Shown here piece by piece: positions 1-9,240 of a stretch of 64,000 nt of DNA; the first letter of the stretch is position 1, and each line of letters begins with the position of its first letter. Location: assembly GCA_963663315.1 (NCBI GenBank), contig OY760176.1, positions 248,001 through 312,000 of the forward strand. Reading direction: 5' to 3'. The notes beneath the pieces were generated by a model that searched no databases, had not been told where the DNA came from, and saw nothing but the letters and a program-made list of their open reading frames with translations. Position numbers and translations under genes: made by a program. Origin of the DNA: G963663315 sp963663315 (GTDB lineage: Bacteria; Pseudomonadota; Gammaproteobacteria; Arenicellales; Poriferihabitantaceae).

Positions 1-233
1 ACGAGTTAATGTTGTCGAAAGTTTTTTTGAGGATCTTTAGATTATTCCGCCACAACTCCCCGGGCTGAGAGAATAATATTCCAGAGCTGGATACGATCAA
101 GAAAGTAGAGCTTTCACTGCCGGCGTAGCAGGCAAACTCGGGCAGATTGCACTGATAATACAAACTAATGACGTTGATTAGCCCACCAATATGGTGTAAA
201 GTGGTGCAACTGTTGATTGAGGGGCTAATAAGT

Positions 234-443
234 ATGGCAGAGTATAAGGCTGGAGGAACACCAGTATCGCATCGGGCATCGGTGAGCTTTCCACCGGAGC
301 TCTACGAGACTCTGGAAGTGATTGCGCGGCAGAAAAAAGTATCGGTGGCTTGGGTAGTTCGCGACGCAGCGGAGAGATATGTGGACGAGCAGTGGCCACT
401 GCTGGCGGCAATTGATAGGGACAGGTATGAACGGCACGGATGA
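234..443 (+). CDS. Small ribbon-helix-helix DNA-binding protein
   Basis: This 69-residue protein has a CopG/Arc-like ribbon-helix-helix pattern: a short strand (RASVSFPPELYETLEVIA, about residues 13-30) followed by two helices (VSVAWVVRDAAERYV). Such proteins usually act as dimeric repressors. I chose the ATG at 234 because GAGGGG lies just upstream; an in-frame upstream ATG at 168 has no such site. Its 3' end overlaps the next reading frame (ATG at 427), so it is probably co-transcribed with the decayed restriction-modification genes and may have controlled them. That role is inferred from position only; an antitoxin role cannot be excluded, though no toxin is visible beside it. Confidence 0.6.
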   Translation: MAEYKAGGTPVSHRASVSFPPELYETLEVIARQKKVSVAWVVRDAAERYVDEQWPLLAAIDRDRYERHG

Positions 444-1242
444 AGAATATTTACAGATTGTGCTGGATGCAATCCGTGTTTCTGCGCTCTATAAGCCGAA
501 ATTTGGTCGGGGGGCGAGTGGTGAAGGGCTGACGCTTGAGCAGTTTCAGGATTTGTATTAAGGAGACGCTTTCTATAATTGGTTCGGGCTGGATAATCCG
601 ACAATGTATGCGGCGCACAAGGCGGCTGGTGGCATGACAAGCATTTACCGGCAGATCGGTATCGGGTGTGAAAAACTGTTTCGCAGAGTGGTGAAGGATT
701 CCCTGGAGTTATCCGAGGACGATGTGACCTGGTCGTATCAGGTGACGCTACCAAGTGGACGGAAACGAACACTGTATCTGGACGGGAGAGTTCCCCTTGA
801 GAAGATCAACGATAGAGGCAAGCGAGTCCGTTTCCATAAGTGGATGAGAGATTCGGCGGAAATACTGGATGTCGACAACAAGGTATTCGAAAGTCTGACG
901 GGCACTATTTTTGAGGTTCGACAGGGTTATAAGAGCAAAGACTCTAAGCGGCAGAATGCTGATATCGCAAACGCATCTCTAGCTTACACGAAAGGGTATT
1001 TTCCCTGCGCCGTGATTTTGTCGGGACAGATCGACGTCAATGTGCTTATGCGCTACCGCGCCGAAAAATGGTCAGTCGTTACGGGAATAATCGGGGCAAA
1101 TAACCCGTTGATATCGACCTATGACTTCATGCAGGATGTCGTTGGGTACAACCTTGCAGCATTTTTTGAGCGGAATAGTTCTGCTATCCGTGAAGAGATA
1201 GACTCCATTCTGAAAGTGCTTTTGGCGCCGAAAACGACATGA
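427..1242 (+). pseudogene. Nonsense-interrupted gene, probable type II restriction endonuclease
   Basis: One reading frame runs from the ATG at 427 to the stop at 1242, broken only by an in-frame TAA at 559-561. Before the stop it encodes MNGTDEEYLQIVLDAIRVSA and more; after it the frame continues without a shift (GDAFYNWFGLDNPTMYAAHK). I take this as one gene of about 271 codons with a premature stop. No catalytic motif is certain. The endonuclease call rests on direct coupling (4-bp overlap at 1239-1242) to a DNA methyltransferase gene, which is also broken, and on the RHH gene upstream. The 3' part could still be expressed from the ATG at 604 or 636. Read-through or a sequencing error are alternatives. 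Confidence 0.5.
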
Positions 1243-2497
1243 GCGCCGTTTTGACAGAAGCGCTACGCCAACGAGCCGACTATACGTATAAGTTCAACAC
1301 CAAGGCGGGGCGGCACGGTTGGTTACGACTGACCCCCGCGTATTCGGTCAAGATTACCGAAGAACTTATGGACCAATACGAGAAGCCCTTGCGTGTTCTG
1401 GACCCGTTTTGCGGAACTGCAACTACGGCGTTGAGTGCGGCGTATCATGGGCACGAAAGCGTAACGATGGATATCAATCCTTTCCTGGTGTGGTTTGGTA
1501 AAGTAAAGACGGCCCATTACTCCAGACATTCTATAGTGTCGACACGGGATGCGTGTGATCGAATAGAAAAGGTAGTTAAACGGGGTGCGATTGAGCCGAT
1601 AAAGGCTCCGCCTGTTCATAACATAGAAAGATGGTGGAGTTCCGATGATTTGACTTTTCTTTGCACGCTTAAAGCCAGTATTGAAGCGGAGAGCGCCACA
1701 GGTTCTCCTGATCGCAATCTTCTTTTAGTAGCATTTTGCAGAATACTCATTGAGCTTTCTAACGCGGCCTTTAATCACCAGTCCATGTCTTTTAAAGCTG
1801 CCAGCCAATTGCGTATTCCGTTTGTGAAGGACGACACAATGCAGGTATTCCGGAACCATGTGGAGTTTGTTCTGGAGGGGGCGGAGAGAAATCCTGAAGG
1901 GAAAGGATACATGTCCTCGGGGATGCCAGAATGTTGACGCAAGCGGTAAACGGCTGCTTTAATTTGATTATTACGTCGCCGCCATACGCTAACCGGATGT
2001 CGTACATTCGTGAGCTTCGTCCTTACATGTATTGGTTGGGATTCCTGAATAACGGTCGGGATGCAGGCGAACTTGACTGGCTGGCGATTGGTGGTACATG
2101 GGGTGTAGCAACCAGCAGACTTAACGATTGGAAACGGCCGACTGGGTCTTTTAGACACCCGCTGCTCGACGCCGCGTTAAATGCGATAGCGCATCACGAT
2201 AACAAGAACGGTCAGATACTGGCCAACTATGTTGCAAAGTATTTTGATGACATGTGGGAACACTTCAACTCAGTGGTATCCGTGCTGAGCAAAGGTAGTG
2301 CAGGCGAACTGCACTTACGATAGCTGGGAAATTCTACCTTCTATGGGGTGTTGTTGTCTGTGGAGAAGATGTACGTGGCAATGCTTGAACGTTTAGGTTT
2401 CCAAGATGTCGAATGTCGCGCAATCCGAAAACGAAATTCGAAGAAAGAACTGTTTGAATTCGATGTTTCAGCGCGTTGGTTGGGACGGAAGTCGTGA
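1239..2497 (+). pseudogene. Frameshifted DNA methyltransferase (N4-cytosine or N6-adenine type)
   Basis: The first part encodes the SAM-binding motif I (VLDPFCGTATTALSA, about residue 50), and a second frame encodes the catalytic motif IV (LIITSPPYANRMSYIREL). TSPPY is typical of N4-cytosine and some N6-adenine DNA methyltransferases. The two parts lie in different frames: the shift falls at about 1890-1915, where frame 0 runs into a stop at 1937 while the other frame reads HVLGDARMLTQAVNG, the usual lead-in to motif IV. That frame then meets a TAG at 2321-2323, after which a plausible C-terminus follows (GNSTFYGVLLSVEKMYVAML) to a TGA at 2495-2497. Two lesions make it a pseudogene. It overlaps the preceding frame by 4 bp, as a methyltransferase partnered with a restriction enzyme often does. 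Confidence 0.75.
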
Positions 2498-2833
2498 AAG
2501 CAGCTTTTACCGGACGCAGTACCTGCCTGATTTATCCAGCACCTCTTTATCCTGTCTCAATCGTCTCAATGCAAATGTGATGGACCTGTTTCATCACGAT
2601 ATTGGCGTGCTCCACGACCCGACTTACAATCCAATCAATGCGGATGCGCTACGGGCTGAGAGTCCAGGTAATTTACCGATATGGCGCGGCGGATTTTTGG
2701 GATATCGGGCATGTCAAGAACAAAGATGATGAATAATGGCTCGGCACCATGCACGATGGTACCGAAGAAGCAACCCGCAGAATCAACCAGCGACGAGCGA
2801 GTATGAATTTATAAAATTCTTTATCAGTATTGC
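2498..2833. other. Non-coding or decayed stretch
   Basis: About 336 bp lie between the broken methyltransferase and the convergent Na/Pi transporter gene. Short open stretches exist on the plus strand, for example one ending at 2729 (NVMDLFHHDIGVLHDP), but none has a convincing start or a family I recognise. It is most likely debris of the same decayed locus. No terminator or repeat is evident. Confidence 0.4.
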
Positions 2834-4609
2834 TCAATCCACTTCATCAAGATTGGTTTCTTCAGCGGCTTCGGCGATCAGCTCATCATGGGTAGCCAGT
2901 AGTGCCGTAGCAAAGTCCAACATGTTTTTTACCGTTTTGTGGGAATAGTTAAAATCATTAAGCAACGAACTGGCCATCAACGGCGAAATACGATTTTCCT
3001 GAAGCAAGTGGTTAATAGTATTATCAATATTCTTTTTCGCAACTTTGGCCTCTGCTTTGCGTTGACCTAATTCACGCATAGTGTCGAGGCTTTCATTCCC
3101 ATCCCTGTACCTGCATATATCCTTGAGAATAGAGGCTAATTTCAGTCTTAAAGTGTTGTACTCATCACGAATGTGTTGATTATCTGAAACCATGTACCTG
3201 GTTGTGTTTTTTCTCAAATGTTTGATGTGCTTGACGCATTCCACAATTTCTGCAGCAGCGTTGCGAAGTCGGTACAGTTCTTCCGAAAATACGCTGGGAA
3301 TATTTGCCTGTGCCCGGGAAATAAATTCGATAATAGAGCTATAAAGGACCTTGACTTTTCTTTCGTAAAGATCATCAAGATCGAACTCAATAATTACCCG
3401 GTCATCGTTTATGGTTTTTTCAAGATCATCAGATTTGAGAATTTGTGTACGATGTAAATTCATGCCATGCGCCATCAGCTCGAATGCCGCATCAAACAGG
3501 TGCCAGACTTCCTTTTTGACAGACAATAATACAGTGTCTGGAAAATCGAATGCGGCTTCGCTTAGATATTTCGGCTCGGCAAAATCCAAATCCTTGTCGG
3601 GGAAATATCTAAATAAAAATCCAGCTAACCGTTGGATTAAAGGCACCATGACAACGACGCCAACCACATTAAAAAACGTATGAAATACAGCGAGTTTCAT
3701 GGTGTAGTTATCTTCAGCTATACCCACCATACTGCTGAATTCATTCACTGCCCATACAAATTGGCTAATAAAAACAATGGCGATCACACCGGTTACCGTA
3801 TTAAAAATCAGATGCGCCCCGGCAAGCCGTTTACCTTCAATATTTGCGCTTAATGAGCCTATAATTGCGGTTATAGTGGTGCCGACATTAGCGCCAATGG
3901 CTAATGCCAAACCATTTTCATAAGTAACCTGACCCGCTGCCAACGCCGTCAGAATGAGTACCAGCGTTGCATGGGATGACTGCATGACTACGGTGGCGGC
4001 GGCGCCAATTCCTGCAAATATAAACAGGCCGAGATAACCACTTACCGCAAATGAAGCCAGGTCGAAGCTACCCTTAAACGCTTCGAATCCCTCTTTCATA
4101 TAGTGTATACCGAGAAACAAAAACCCCAGTCCCGCAAGTACCGAGCCAATTCCCTTGAGGTATTTTGACTGTTGAAATGAAAGCACAATCCCAAATACCA
4201 GCATCGGCATGGCGTAGGCGGATATTTTAACTTTCAGGCCGAACGCAGCGACTAACCAGGCCCCGGTTGTGGTTCCAATGTTGGCGCCAAAAATTATTCC
4301 AATACCTGCCACCAGCGAAATCATACCTGCACTGATAAAAGATATTGCAATCACTGAAACCAGTGAACTGGACTGCATTATTGTGGTAGCGACGATTCCA
4401 AAGCCCAGCGATTTCCAGGTCTTATCCGTGGTTTTTTTTAACAACTTCTCCAGCAAACCTCCGGTAAAAGCTTTAAATCCTTCTTCAAGGAATAACATTC
4501 CGAATAAAAATATGGCAACCCCTGCTGCGATTTCCTTAAAATCCGGGCTGATCCAAAAACCATAAGCAAGGATAAGCAGTATCGTAGGTAAAAATATTCT
4601 TTTTAGCAT
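2834..4609 (-). CDS. Na+/phosphate cotransporter family protein (NptA/PhoU-like)
   Basis: This 591-residue protein has the two inverted repeats of the Na/Pi-II cotransporter family: the first carries QSSS with GANIGTT, the second QSSHA with GANVGTT, embedded in about nine membrane helices (residues 1-340). A soluble helical tail (about 360-591) resembles the PhoU-like domain found on bacterial members. It should sit in the inner membrane and move phosphate or a similar anion with sodium; the substrate is not certain. It is a single gene, convergent with the decayed plus-strand locus and followed upstream by the minus-strand lysR. No Pho box was recognised upstream. Confidence 0.85.
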   Translation of the reverse strand: MLKRIFLPTILLILAYGFWISPDFKEIAAGVAIFLFGMLFLEEGFKAFTGGLLEKLLKKTTDKTWKSLGFGIVATTIMQSSSLVSVIAISFISAGMISLVAGIGIIFGANIGTTTGAWLVAAFGLKVKISAYAMPMLVFGIVLSFQQSKYLKGIGSVLAGLGFLFLGIHYMKEGFEAFKGSFDLASFAVSGYLGLFIFAGIGAAATVVMQSSHATLVLILTALAAGQVTYENGLALAIGANVGTTITAIIGSLSANIEGKRLAGAHLIFNTVTGVIAIVFISQFVWAVNEFSSMVGIAEDNYTMKLAVFHTFFNVVGVVVMVPLIQRLAGFLFRYFPDKDLDFAEPKYLSEAAFDFPDTVLLSVKKEVWHLFDAAFELMAHGMNLHRTQILKSDDLEKTINDDRVIIEFDLDDLYERKVKVLYSSIIEFISRAQANIPSVFSEELYRLRNAAAEIVECVKHIKHLRKNTTRYMVSDNQHIRDEYNTLRLKLASILKDICRYRDGNESLDTMRELGQRKAEAKVAKKNIDNTINHLLQENRISPLMASSLLNDFNYSHKTVKNMLDFATALLATHDELIAEAAEETNLDEVD

Positions 4610-4731
4610 TTTGGTTTCCCAAATATATTGCTATTTGCTGTCCATATTAACATCGGTTGTCGCGCGGCAGGTAAAAATTGGAAAAGGGGACAGGCTGGAA
4701 CCTACTGAATTTCCGTATTTTTTTACATTCT

Positions 4732-5631
4732 TTATAGTCGCTGCTGCAACCAGGCGACAAATTCTTTGGTCAATTTGTGAGGTTTGCCCAGTCTCGGAAC
4801 ATAGGCACATACGCCGTGTTGCCAGTGTAAGGATTGAGAGACCAGTTTTTTCAGCGACCCGCATTTGAGATATTCATTCACTCTCAGTTTCCAAACAAGC
4901 GCAATGCCATGGCCGCGTAACACAGCATCCAACAATGCCGCGTAACTGGTGAAGACAATTTCCTGGCTTTGCGTCGGGAAGGCCTGCCCGGTGGCGTTAC
5001 AGTATTCGCGCCAGCTTGGCCAGGGACTCCCTGGTTGCTGTAGGTGGAGCAAGGTTGCCCCCGTCAGGATGGTCTCCCCCCGGCTTGTCGGATTGTTTCT
5101 CTGATATGCCGGACTGTATACAGGAAATACTTCATCAGCACATAGAGTCGTCACTTCAAACCGACTATCGTCCCAGTGTGCGGACTGTAGTCCGACCGAG
5201 ATCCGCTCGTCGTAGGATTCGAGGGGTTTTCCCGAGCTGATGAGGCGAATTTCGGTGTCTGGCCATTGAGTTTGAATGTCCCGCATCAATGGCATGAGCA
5301 GCCAACTCGCAATGGACAAATCTGAATAGATAACAAACACCGAGTTGGAGTCCTGGCGACGAATCTGGGTGGATACGCTACCGAGTTCAAGTAGCAAAGG
5401 GTTGACGATTTCATACAGCCGTCGCCCGCACTCGGTGAGTCGCACATTGTAACGTTCACGTACAAACAACTGCGCGTTAAGATCCGCTTCCAATTTGCGA
5501 ATCTGTCTGCTAACTGCCGCCTGACTCACGTGAAGCTCTTCGGCCGCTTGGCTGAAACTTTCCAAACGTGCAGCACTAACAAACCCTTTCAGGGTGGTTA
5601 AAGGCGGAAGATGTTTAATGAATTCAGGCAT
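4732..5631 (-). CDS. LysR-family transcriptional regulator (GcvA-like)
   Basis: 299 residues. The N-terminal winged helix-turn-helix is clear (FSQAAEELHVSQAAVSRQIR, about residues 26-45), followed by a type 2 periplasmic-binding-like effector domain. It is divergent from the VOC-proVW operon, the usual layout for a LysR activator controlling its neighbour. The intergenic region holds a short palindrome, ACTAT-N4-ATAGT (5690-5703). A copy of this gene's first codons plus its promoter lies 3.45 kb away, upstream of proX (see the repeat entries). I infer that it controls the betaine/choline-sulfate module. The effector is unknown; a quaternary amine such as choline or choline-O-sulfate is plausible. 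Confidence 0.85.
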   Translation of the reverse strand: MPEFIKHLPPLTTLKGFVSAARLESFSQAAEELHVSQAAVSRQIRKLEADLNAQLFVRERYNVRLTECGRRLYEIVNPLLLELGSVSTQIRRQDSNSVFVIYSDLSIASWLLMPLMRDIQTQWPDTEIRLISSGKPLESYDERISVGLQSAHWDDSRFEVTTLCADEVFPVYSPAYQRNNPTSRGETILTGATLLHLQQPGSPWPSWREYCNATGQAFPTQSQEIVFTSYAALLDAVLRGHGIALVWKLRVNEYLKCGSLKKLVSQSLHWQHGVCAYVPRLGKPHKLTKEFVAWLQQRL

Positions 5632-5694
5632 AGTTGAAATGTATTGCTAAAAGAGTTTTAATTACTTCTGGATGAAGTGCCTAACTGTTACTAT
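5594..5694. repeat. lysR start/promoter region, copy A of a diverged direct repeat
   Basis: 101 bp covering the first codons of lysR (minus strand) and its upstream region. It aligns without gaps to 9047-9147, differing at about 16 positions by eye. The best conserved part is the far end, with TCTGGATGAAG and GCCTAACTGTTACTAT almost unchanged; this is the likely operator half. A palindrome, ACTAT-aatc-ATAGT, lies at 5690-5703 at its edge. Confidence 0.85.
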
Positions 5695-5852
5695 AATCAT
5701 AGTGGATAGACAGATCAATAAATTATGTGGTGTGTAATGCAGGCCAAGCCAGTCGAAATGTACGCAGACGCAGGGACGTCGGTGATGATCGTCTCACAAA
5801 TAATATCCCTAAACAGGGAGAAACTATTCTTTAGTAATGCCGAGGTTATGTT

Positions 5853-6275
5853 ATGAGCATTACGCTTGACCATGTGGGGTTGCTGGTAAGAAATATCGAT
5901 GAAACCATAGAATTCTATTCAAGAATTTTAGGTTTGGATAAGACCGAGAAAAGCGTCGATAATGGCCTTGAATTCGCAAATATCCAAATTTCGGATACGA
6001 CGGCTTTCGCCATATGGGAGACGGCAGAAAGACAGTGCCAGCATGTCGCATTCGCCTTAACTGGAGACGAGTTTGATGAAATATTCCTGCGAATAAAACA
6101 TGCAGGGATCAGGTACGGGAATGCAACAGAAGGTTTTGGCGAAGATGGCAATCTCTATGGTGAAAAGCTCAACATGAAAGGCCCCGATCTGGAAATCGGA
6201 GCCAGGGGGATTTGTAAATCCCTGTACTTTGAAGATCCCAATGGCCACAGCATCGAAATATTGACTTACGATTAA
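5853..6275 (+). CDS. VOC-family (glyoxalase/dioxygenase fold) protein
   Basis: 140 residues with the vicinal-oxygen-chelate pattern: an N-terminal strand with a metal-type His (ITLDHVGLLVRNIDETIEFY, residues 3-22) and a C-terminal LYFEDPNGHSIEILTYD carrying the usual Glu. These enzymes bind a divalent metal and act as glyoxalases, dioxygenases or resistance proteins; the substrate cannot be read from sequence. It is the first plus-strand gene after the divergent lysR and precedes proV by about 125 bp, so it is probably part of the LysR-controlled osmolyte module. Confidence 0.8.
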   Translation: MSITLDHVGLLVRNIDETIEFYSRILGLDKTEKSVDNGLEFANIQISDTTAFAIWETAERQCQHVAFALTGDEFDEIFLRIKHAGIRYGNATEGFGEDGNLYGEKLNMKGPDLEIGARGICKSLYFEDPNGHSIEILTYD

Positions 6276-6401
6276 AAAGTCGGTATTTGAGTCCTGTGAT
6301 CAGCTGACCGTTGTGGTGTATCAAAACACATAAGCAGATCTCACAGACGGATGGTAACATCTGCTTGTAGTACCATGTGTGCCTGCTACGGACACATATA
6401 T

Positions 6402-7448
6402 ATGAAAGATATAATCAAGCTGCAACACGTCTGGAAGATTTTTGGTGACCGGGTGGATGAAGCGCTTAATGCAATCCGGGATGAAAACATCAGCAAAGCT
6501 GAAGTTCAGGAGCGCTACGACTGTGTGGTCGGTGTTATGGATGCAAGTTTTACTGTCACCGAGGGGGAGATCTTCTGCGTGATGGGTCTTTCTGGAAGTG
6601 GAAAATCTACCCTGGTTCGTCAAATCAATCGTCTGCTTGAGCCAACCGCTGGCAAAATACTGATTCATGATGAGGACATCATGAAGAAATCGAAAGCCGA
6701 ACTTCGCCAGCTACGGGCTCGTAAGATTGGTATGGTATTTCAGAACATCGCTCTGATGCCCCACAGGACTGTACGCGATAACGTTGCTTTACCGTTGGAG
6801 GTACAGGGTTTGAGCAAACGCAAGCGCTATGAGATTGCAGAGAAATCGCTCGCTAATGTAGAGCTTACCGGCTGGGAGGACAAATTCGCTCATGAACTCT
6901 CAGGCGGGATGCAGCAACGTGTAGGTCTGGCCCGTGCTATGGCTGCAGATCCAGATATTCTTTTGATGGACGAACCTTTCAGCGCACTTGATCCATTGAT
7001 CAGAAGACAATTGCAAGACCAGTTCATGAACCTTGCCAGGGTAACCCGCAAAACCACCGTGTTCATCACCCATGATCTGGACGAGGCCATTCGCATCGGT
7101 CATCGTATCGCCATCATGAAAGACGGCTTGATCGTTCAGGTCGGCACCCCTGAAGAGATCGTTACTAATCCGGTGGATGAATATGTAACGGACTTCGTAT
7201 CCGGTATCTCACGATTAAAGCTGGTGTTTGCCCGCACAATAATGGCTTCGATTGATCAGTACAAAGCCCAGGGAGGCAAGGCGCCTAGTGGCTCACCCCG
7301 GGTTTCTGAAGACACTGATTTGGATCAGTTGATAGACATCGCAGCAGAAACCGACAATCCGATTATTATCGTTGATGCGAATAATCACGATATTGGCATT
7401 GTCGACAAGCAACACTTATTACGAGGCATTCAAGGAGGTAAAAGATAA
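6402..7448 (+). CDS. proV: Glycine betaine/proline-type ABC transporter ATP-binding protein
   Basis: The ATPase of a ProVWX/OpuA-type importer, about 348 residues from the ATG at 6402 (an upstream in-frame ATG at 6351 lacks family similarity). It has Walker A (GLSGSGKST), a Q-loop (VFQNIALMPH), the signature LSGGMQQRVGLARA, Walker B (ILLMDEPFSALD) and the switch His (FITHDLDEA). The C-terminal tail keeps part of a CBS-like region (IIIVDANNHDIGIVD), used in this family to sense ionic strength. An insertion before Walker A (VDEALNAIRDENISKAEVQE) is typical of marine ProV proteins. Its stop overlaps the ATG of the permease gene at 7448. Confidence 0.92.
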   Translation: MKDIIKLQHVWKIFGDRVDEALNAIRDENISKAEVQERYDCVVGVMDASFTVTEGEIFCVMGLSGSGKSTLVRQINRLLEPTAGKILIHDEDIMKKSKAELRQLRARKIGMVFQNIALMPHRTVRDNVALPLEVQGLSKRKRYEIAEKSLANVELTGWEDKFAHELSGGMQQRVGLARAMAADPDILLMDEPFSALDPLIRRQLQDQFMNLARVTRKTTVFITHDLDEAIRIGHRIAIMKDGLIVQVGTPEEIVTNPVDEYVTDFVSGISRLKLVFARTIMASIDQYKAQGGKAPSGSPRVSEDTDLDQLIDIAAETDNPIIIVDANNHDIGIVDKQHLLRGIQGGKR

Positions 7449-9001
7449 TGAATGATACTCCCGACAATATCAGTTCCGAACTGCTGCCACAGAGTGCCAC
7501 TCCGCCAATTACCGGACTCATCGAAGAATTCGTGGTTCGAAACGGGCTGTACTACGTGCATCAGTTCGAGCGACTCGAGGATGCACAAACTTTCGCCTGG
7601 ACTTTCAACTGGGCGGCAGCGTTGCTTGGTCCGCTGTGGATGGCCGGTCGTAACCTCTGGGGGCTGTTCTGGGTCTTCATCCTGGCGGAACTGGTGGCGT
7701 TAGTTCAGGTTGGTCGGGGGCTGTGGGGCAACCTGGGCGCTGGTGAAGCGGCCCGGGCTGAAAAGCTGACGAATTTGGCTGCACAGCGACTCATTGAGGC
7801 GCAGGATGAAGCGGCTGCTGGCGCCGAAAATGCAGGCAACCTGGCTAAGGCGGCCGAGTACATGCTGCAGAACGCCGAGCAGGCGAGACTGGCTTCCGAA
7901 GCCGCCGCGTCATTGGGGCCCTGGTTATTGATCATTGGCGTAATTTTGTTGCTGATTGTCAAAGGTATTGAAGGCGTGCTGGCCAATTGGACACTGGAGC
8001 GGCGCTTCATGCGATGGCGTTCGGACCGATCCCTGAAATCAGGAATTAGCGCCATCAGTATAGTCGGTGCCAGCATTCTAATGGTGATCATGTATCCCAT
8101 CACAATTTATCGCTTCACGGTCACTGATCTGCCTGACTGGCTGATCGCTTTTCCGGCCGACAAGCATTGGCATAGCGAGCTCTCGAAATCCGTTGACGGG
8201 CTGTTCGAGTCTTTAACGCGCCAAGGCGACACATTTTTTAGCTCGGTCACGAATTTCATTCGAATCATCCTGGGTTCAATGGAGGTCCTGCTGGTCGGTA
8301 CGCCATGGCCGGTTGTGATGTTGGTCATCGTTGTGTTGGCCTGGCGTTTGGCAGGAACTCGCACCGCCATCTTCACCGTGGCTTCGCTCTCGTATCTGGC
8401 CCTGCTTGGATTCTGGGAGAAGAGCATGACGACCGTCGCTCTGCTCGGCACTGCGGCTGTAATCTGTGTTGTCCTTGGCATTCCACTCGGTGTGTGTTGT
8501 TACAAAAACAAAACAGTGTACTCGTGCTTACGACCTGTACTCGACTTAATGCAGACCATGCCAGCTTTCGTATATCTGATTCCTGTCATTGCGTTCTTTG
8601 GAATCGGTAAGCCGCCGGGAATCGTCGCCACTGTGGTGTTCGGGTTGCCGCCGGTTGTCCGCCTTACTGCGCTCGGGCTCCAGGGAGTCCCGTATTCGGT
8701 TAAGGAGGCAGCCACCGCATTCGGTGTATCCAACCGTTATTTGCTGTTCAAGGTTGAGTTACCCCTGGCCCTGCCATCTATCATGACCGGCATAAACCAA
8801 ACCATCCTCATGTGCCTGTCGATGGTAGTCATTGCTTCGTTAATCGGTGCCGGAGGTCTCGGTGGGGATGTGCTTGAAGCACTTCAGTATGCAGCCGAAG
8901 GGGCAGGCATGCTCGCGGGCCTCGCGATTCTGCTATGCGCAATGGTCCTTGACCGTATTGTCCAAGGCCGTGGAACGTCGGAGACCAGCAGCAAGATGTA
9001 A
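7448..9001 (+). CDS. proW: Betaine-type ABC permease with N-terminal membrane/coiled-coil extension
   Basis: 517 residues. The C-terminal half (about 260-505) is a ProW/OpuAB permease with the EAA-like loop (VKEAATAFGVSNRYLLFKV) and conserved GAGGLG. The N-terminal half is not standard: residues about 20-85 resemble a DUF2628-type membrane segment (FAWTFNWAAALLGPLWMAG), followed by an alanine-rich, probably coiled-coil stretch (residues 95-150) and two more membrane helices. Typical ProW is shorter. The extension may help sense osmotic state or assemble the complex; that is inference. It begins within the proV stop codon, so the two are translationally coupled. proX follows only after about 240 bp with its own promoter region. 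Confidence 0.88.
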   Translation: MNDTPDNISSELLPQSATPPITGLIEEFVVRNGLYYVHQFERLEDAQTFAWTFNWAAALLGPLWMAGRNLWGLFWVFILAELVALVQVGRGLWGNLGAGEAARAEKLTNLAAQRLIEAQDEAAAGAENAGNLAKAAEYMLQNAEQARLASEAAASLGPWLLIIGVILLLIVKGIEGVLANWTLERRFMRWRSDRSLKSGISAISIVGASILMVIMYPITIYRFTVTDLPDWLIAFPADKHWHSELSKSVDGLFESLTRQGDTFFSSVTNFIRIILGSMEVLLVGTPWPVVMLVIVVLAWRLAGTRTAIFTVASLSYLALLGFWEKSMTTVALLGTAAVICVVLGIPLGVCCYKNKTVYSCLRPVLDLMQTMPAFVYLIPVIAFFGIGKPPGIVATVVFGLPPVVRLTALGLQGVPYSVKEAATAFGVSNRYLLFKVELPLALPSIMTGINQTILMCLSMVVIASLIGAGGLGGDVLEALQYAAEGAGMLAGLAILLCAMVLDRIVQGRGTSETSSKM

Positions 9002-9046
9002 CCGCCTGCGAATACCTCAAAGCCTCAACACGGGTAGTTCGCAAGT

Positions 9047-9147
9047 GTGGTTAAAAGCGGAAAGTGTTTAATGAATTCAGGTATAATTTATATGTATATC
9101 TGAAAGAAATTTAATCGTTTCTGGATGAAGCGCCTAACTGTTACTAT
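9047..9147. repeat. Copy B of the lysR start/promoter repeat, upstream of proX
   Basis: This 101-bp segment matches 5594-5694 without gaps (about 84% by eye). Read on the minus strand it still encodes the lysR N-terminus, but the start codon has become ATA (IPEFIKH..LLTTL) and a stop follows within 20 codons. The conserved promoter half (TCTGGATGAAG, GCCTAACTGTTACTAT) points toward proX at 9241. It is either a lysR fragment left by a duplication or a retained regulator-binding site that brings proX under the same LysR protein. Confidence 0.85.
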
Positions 9148-9240
9148 CACTGATGGTGTTCAGTGAGGTCGTGCTCACGACGCTCTAGTATCTACGCAAG
9201 ATACATCAATAATTAACCATAAAAGTTAAGGAGGTTCAAA

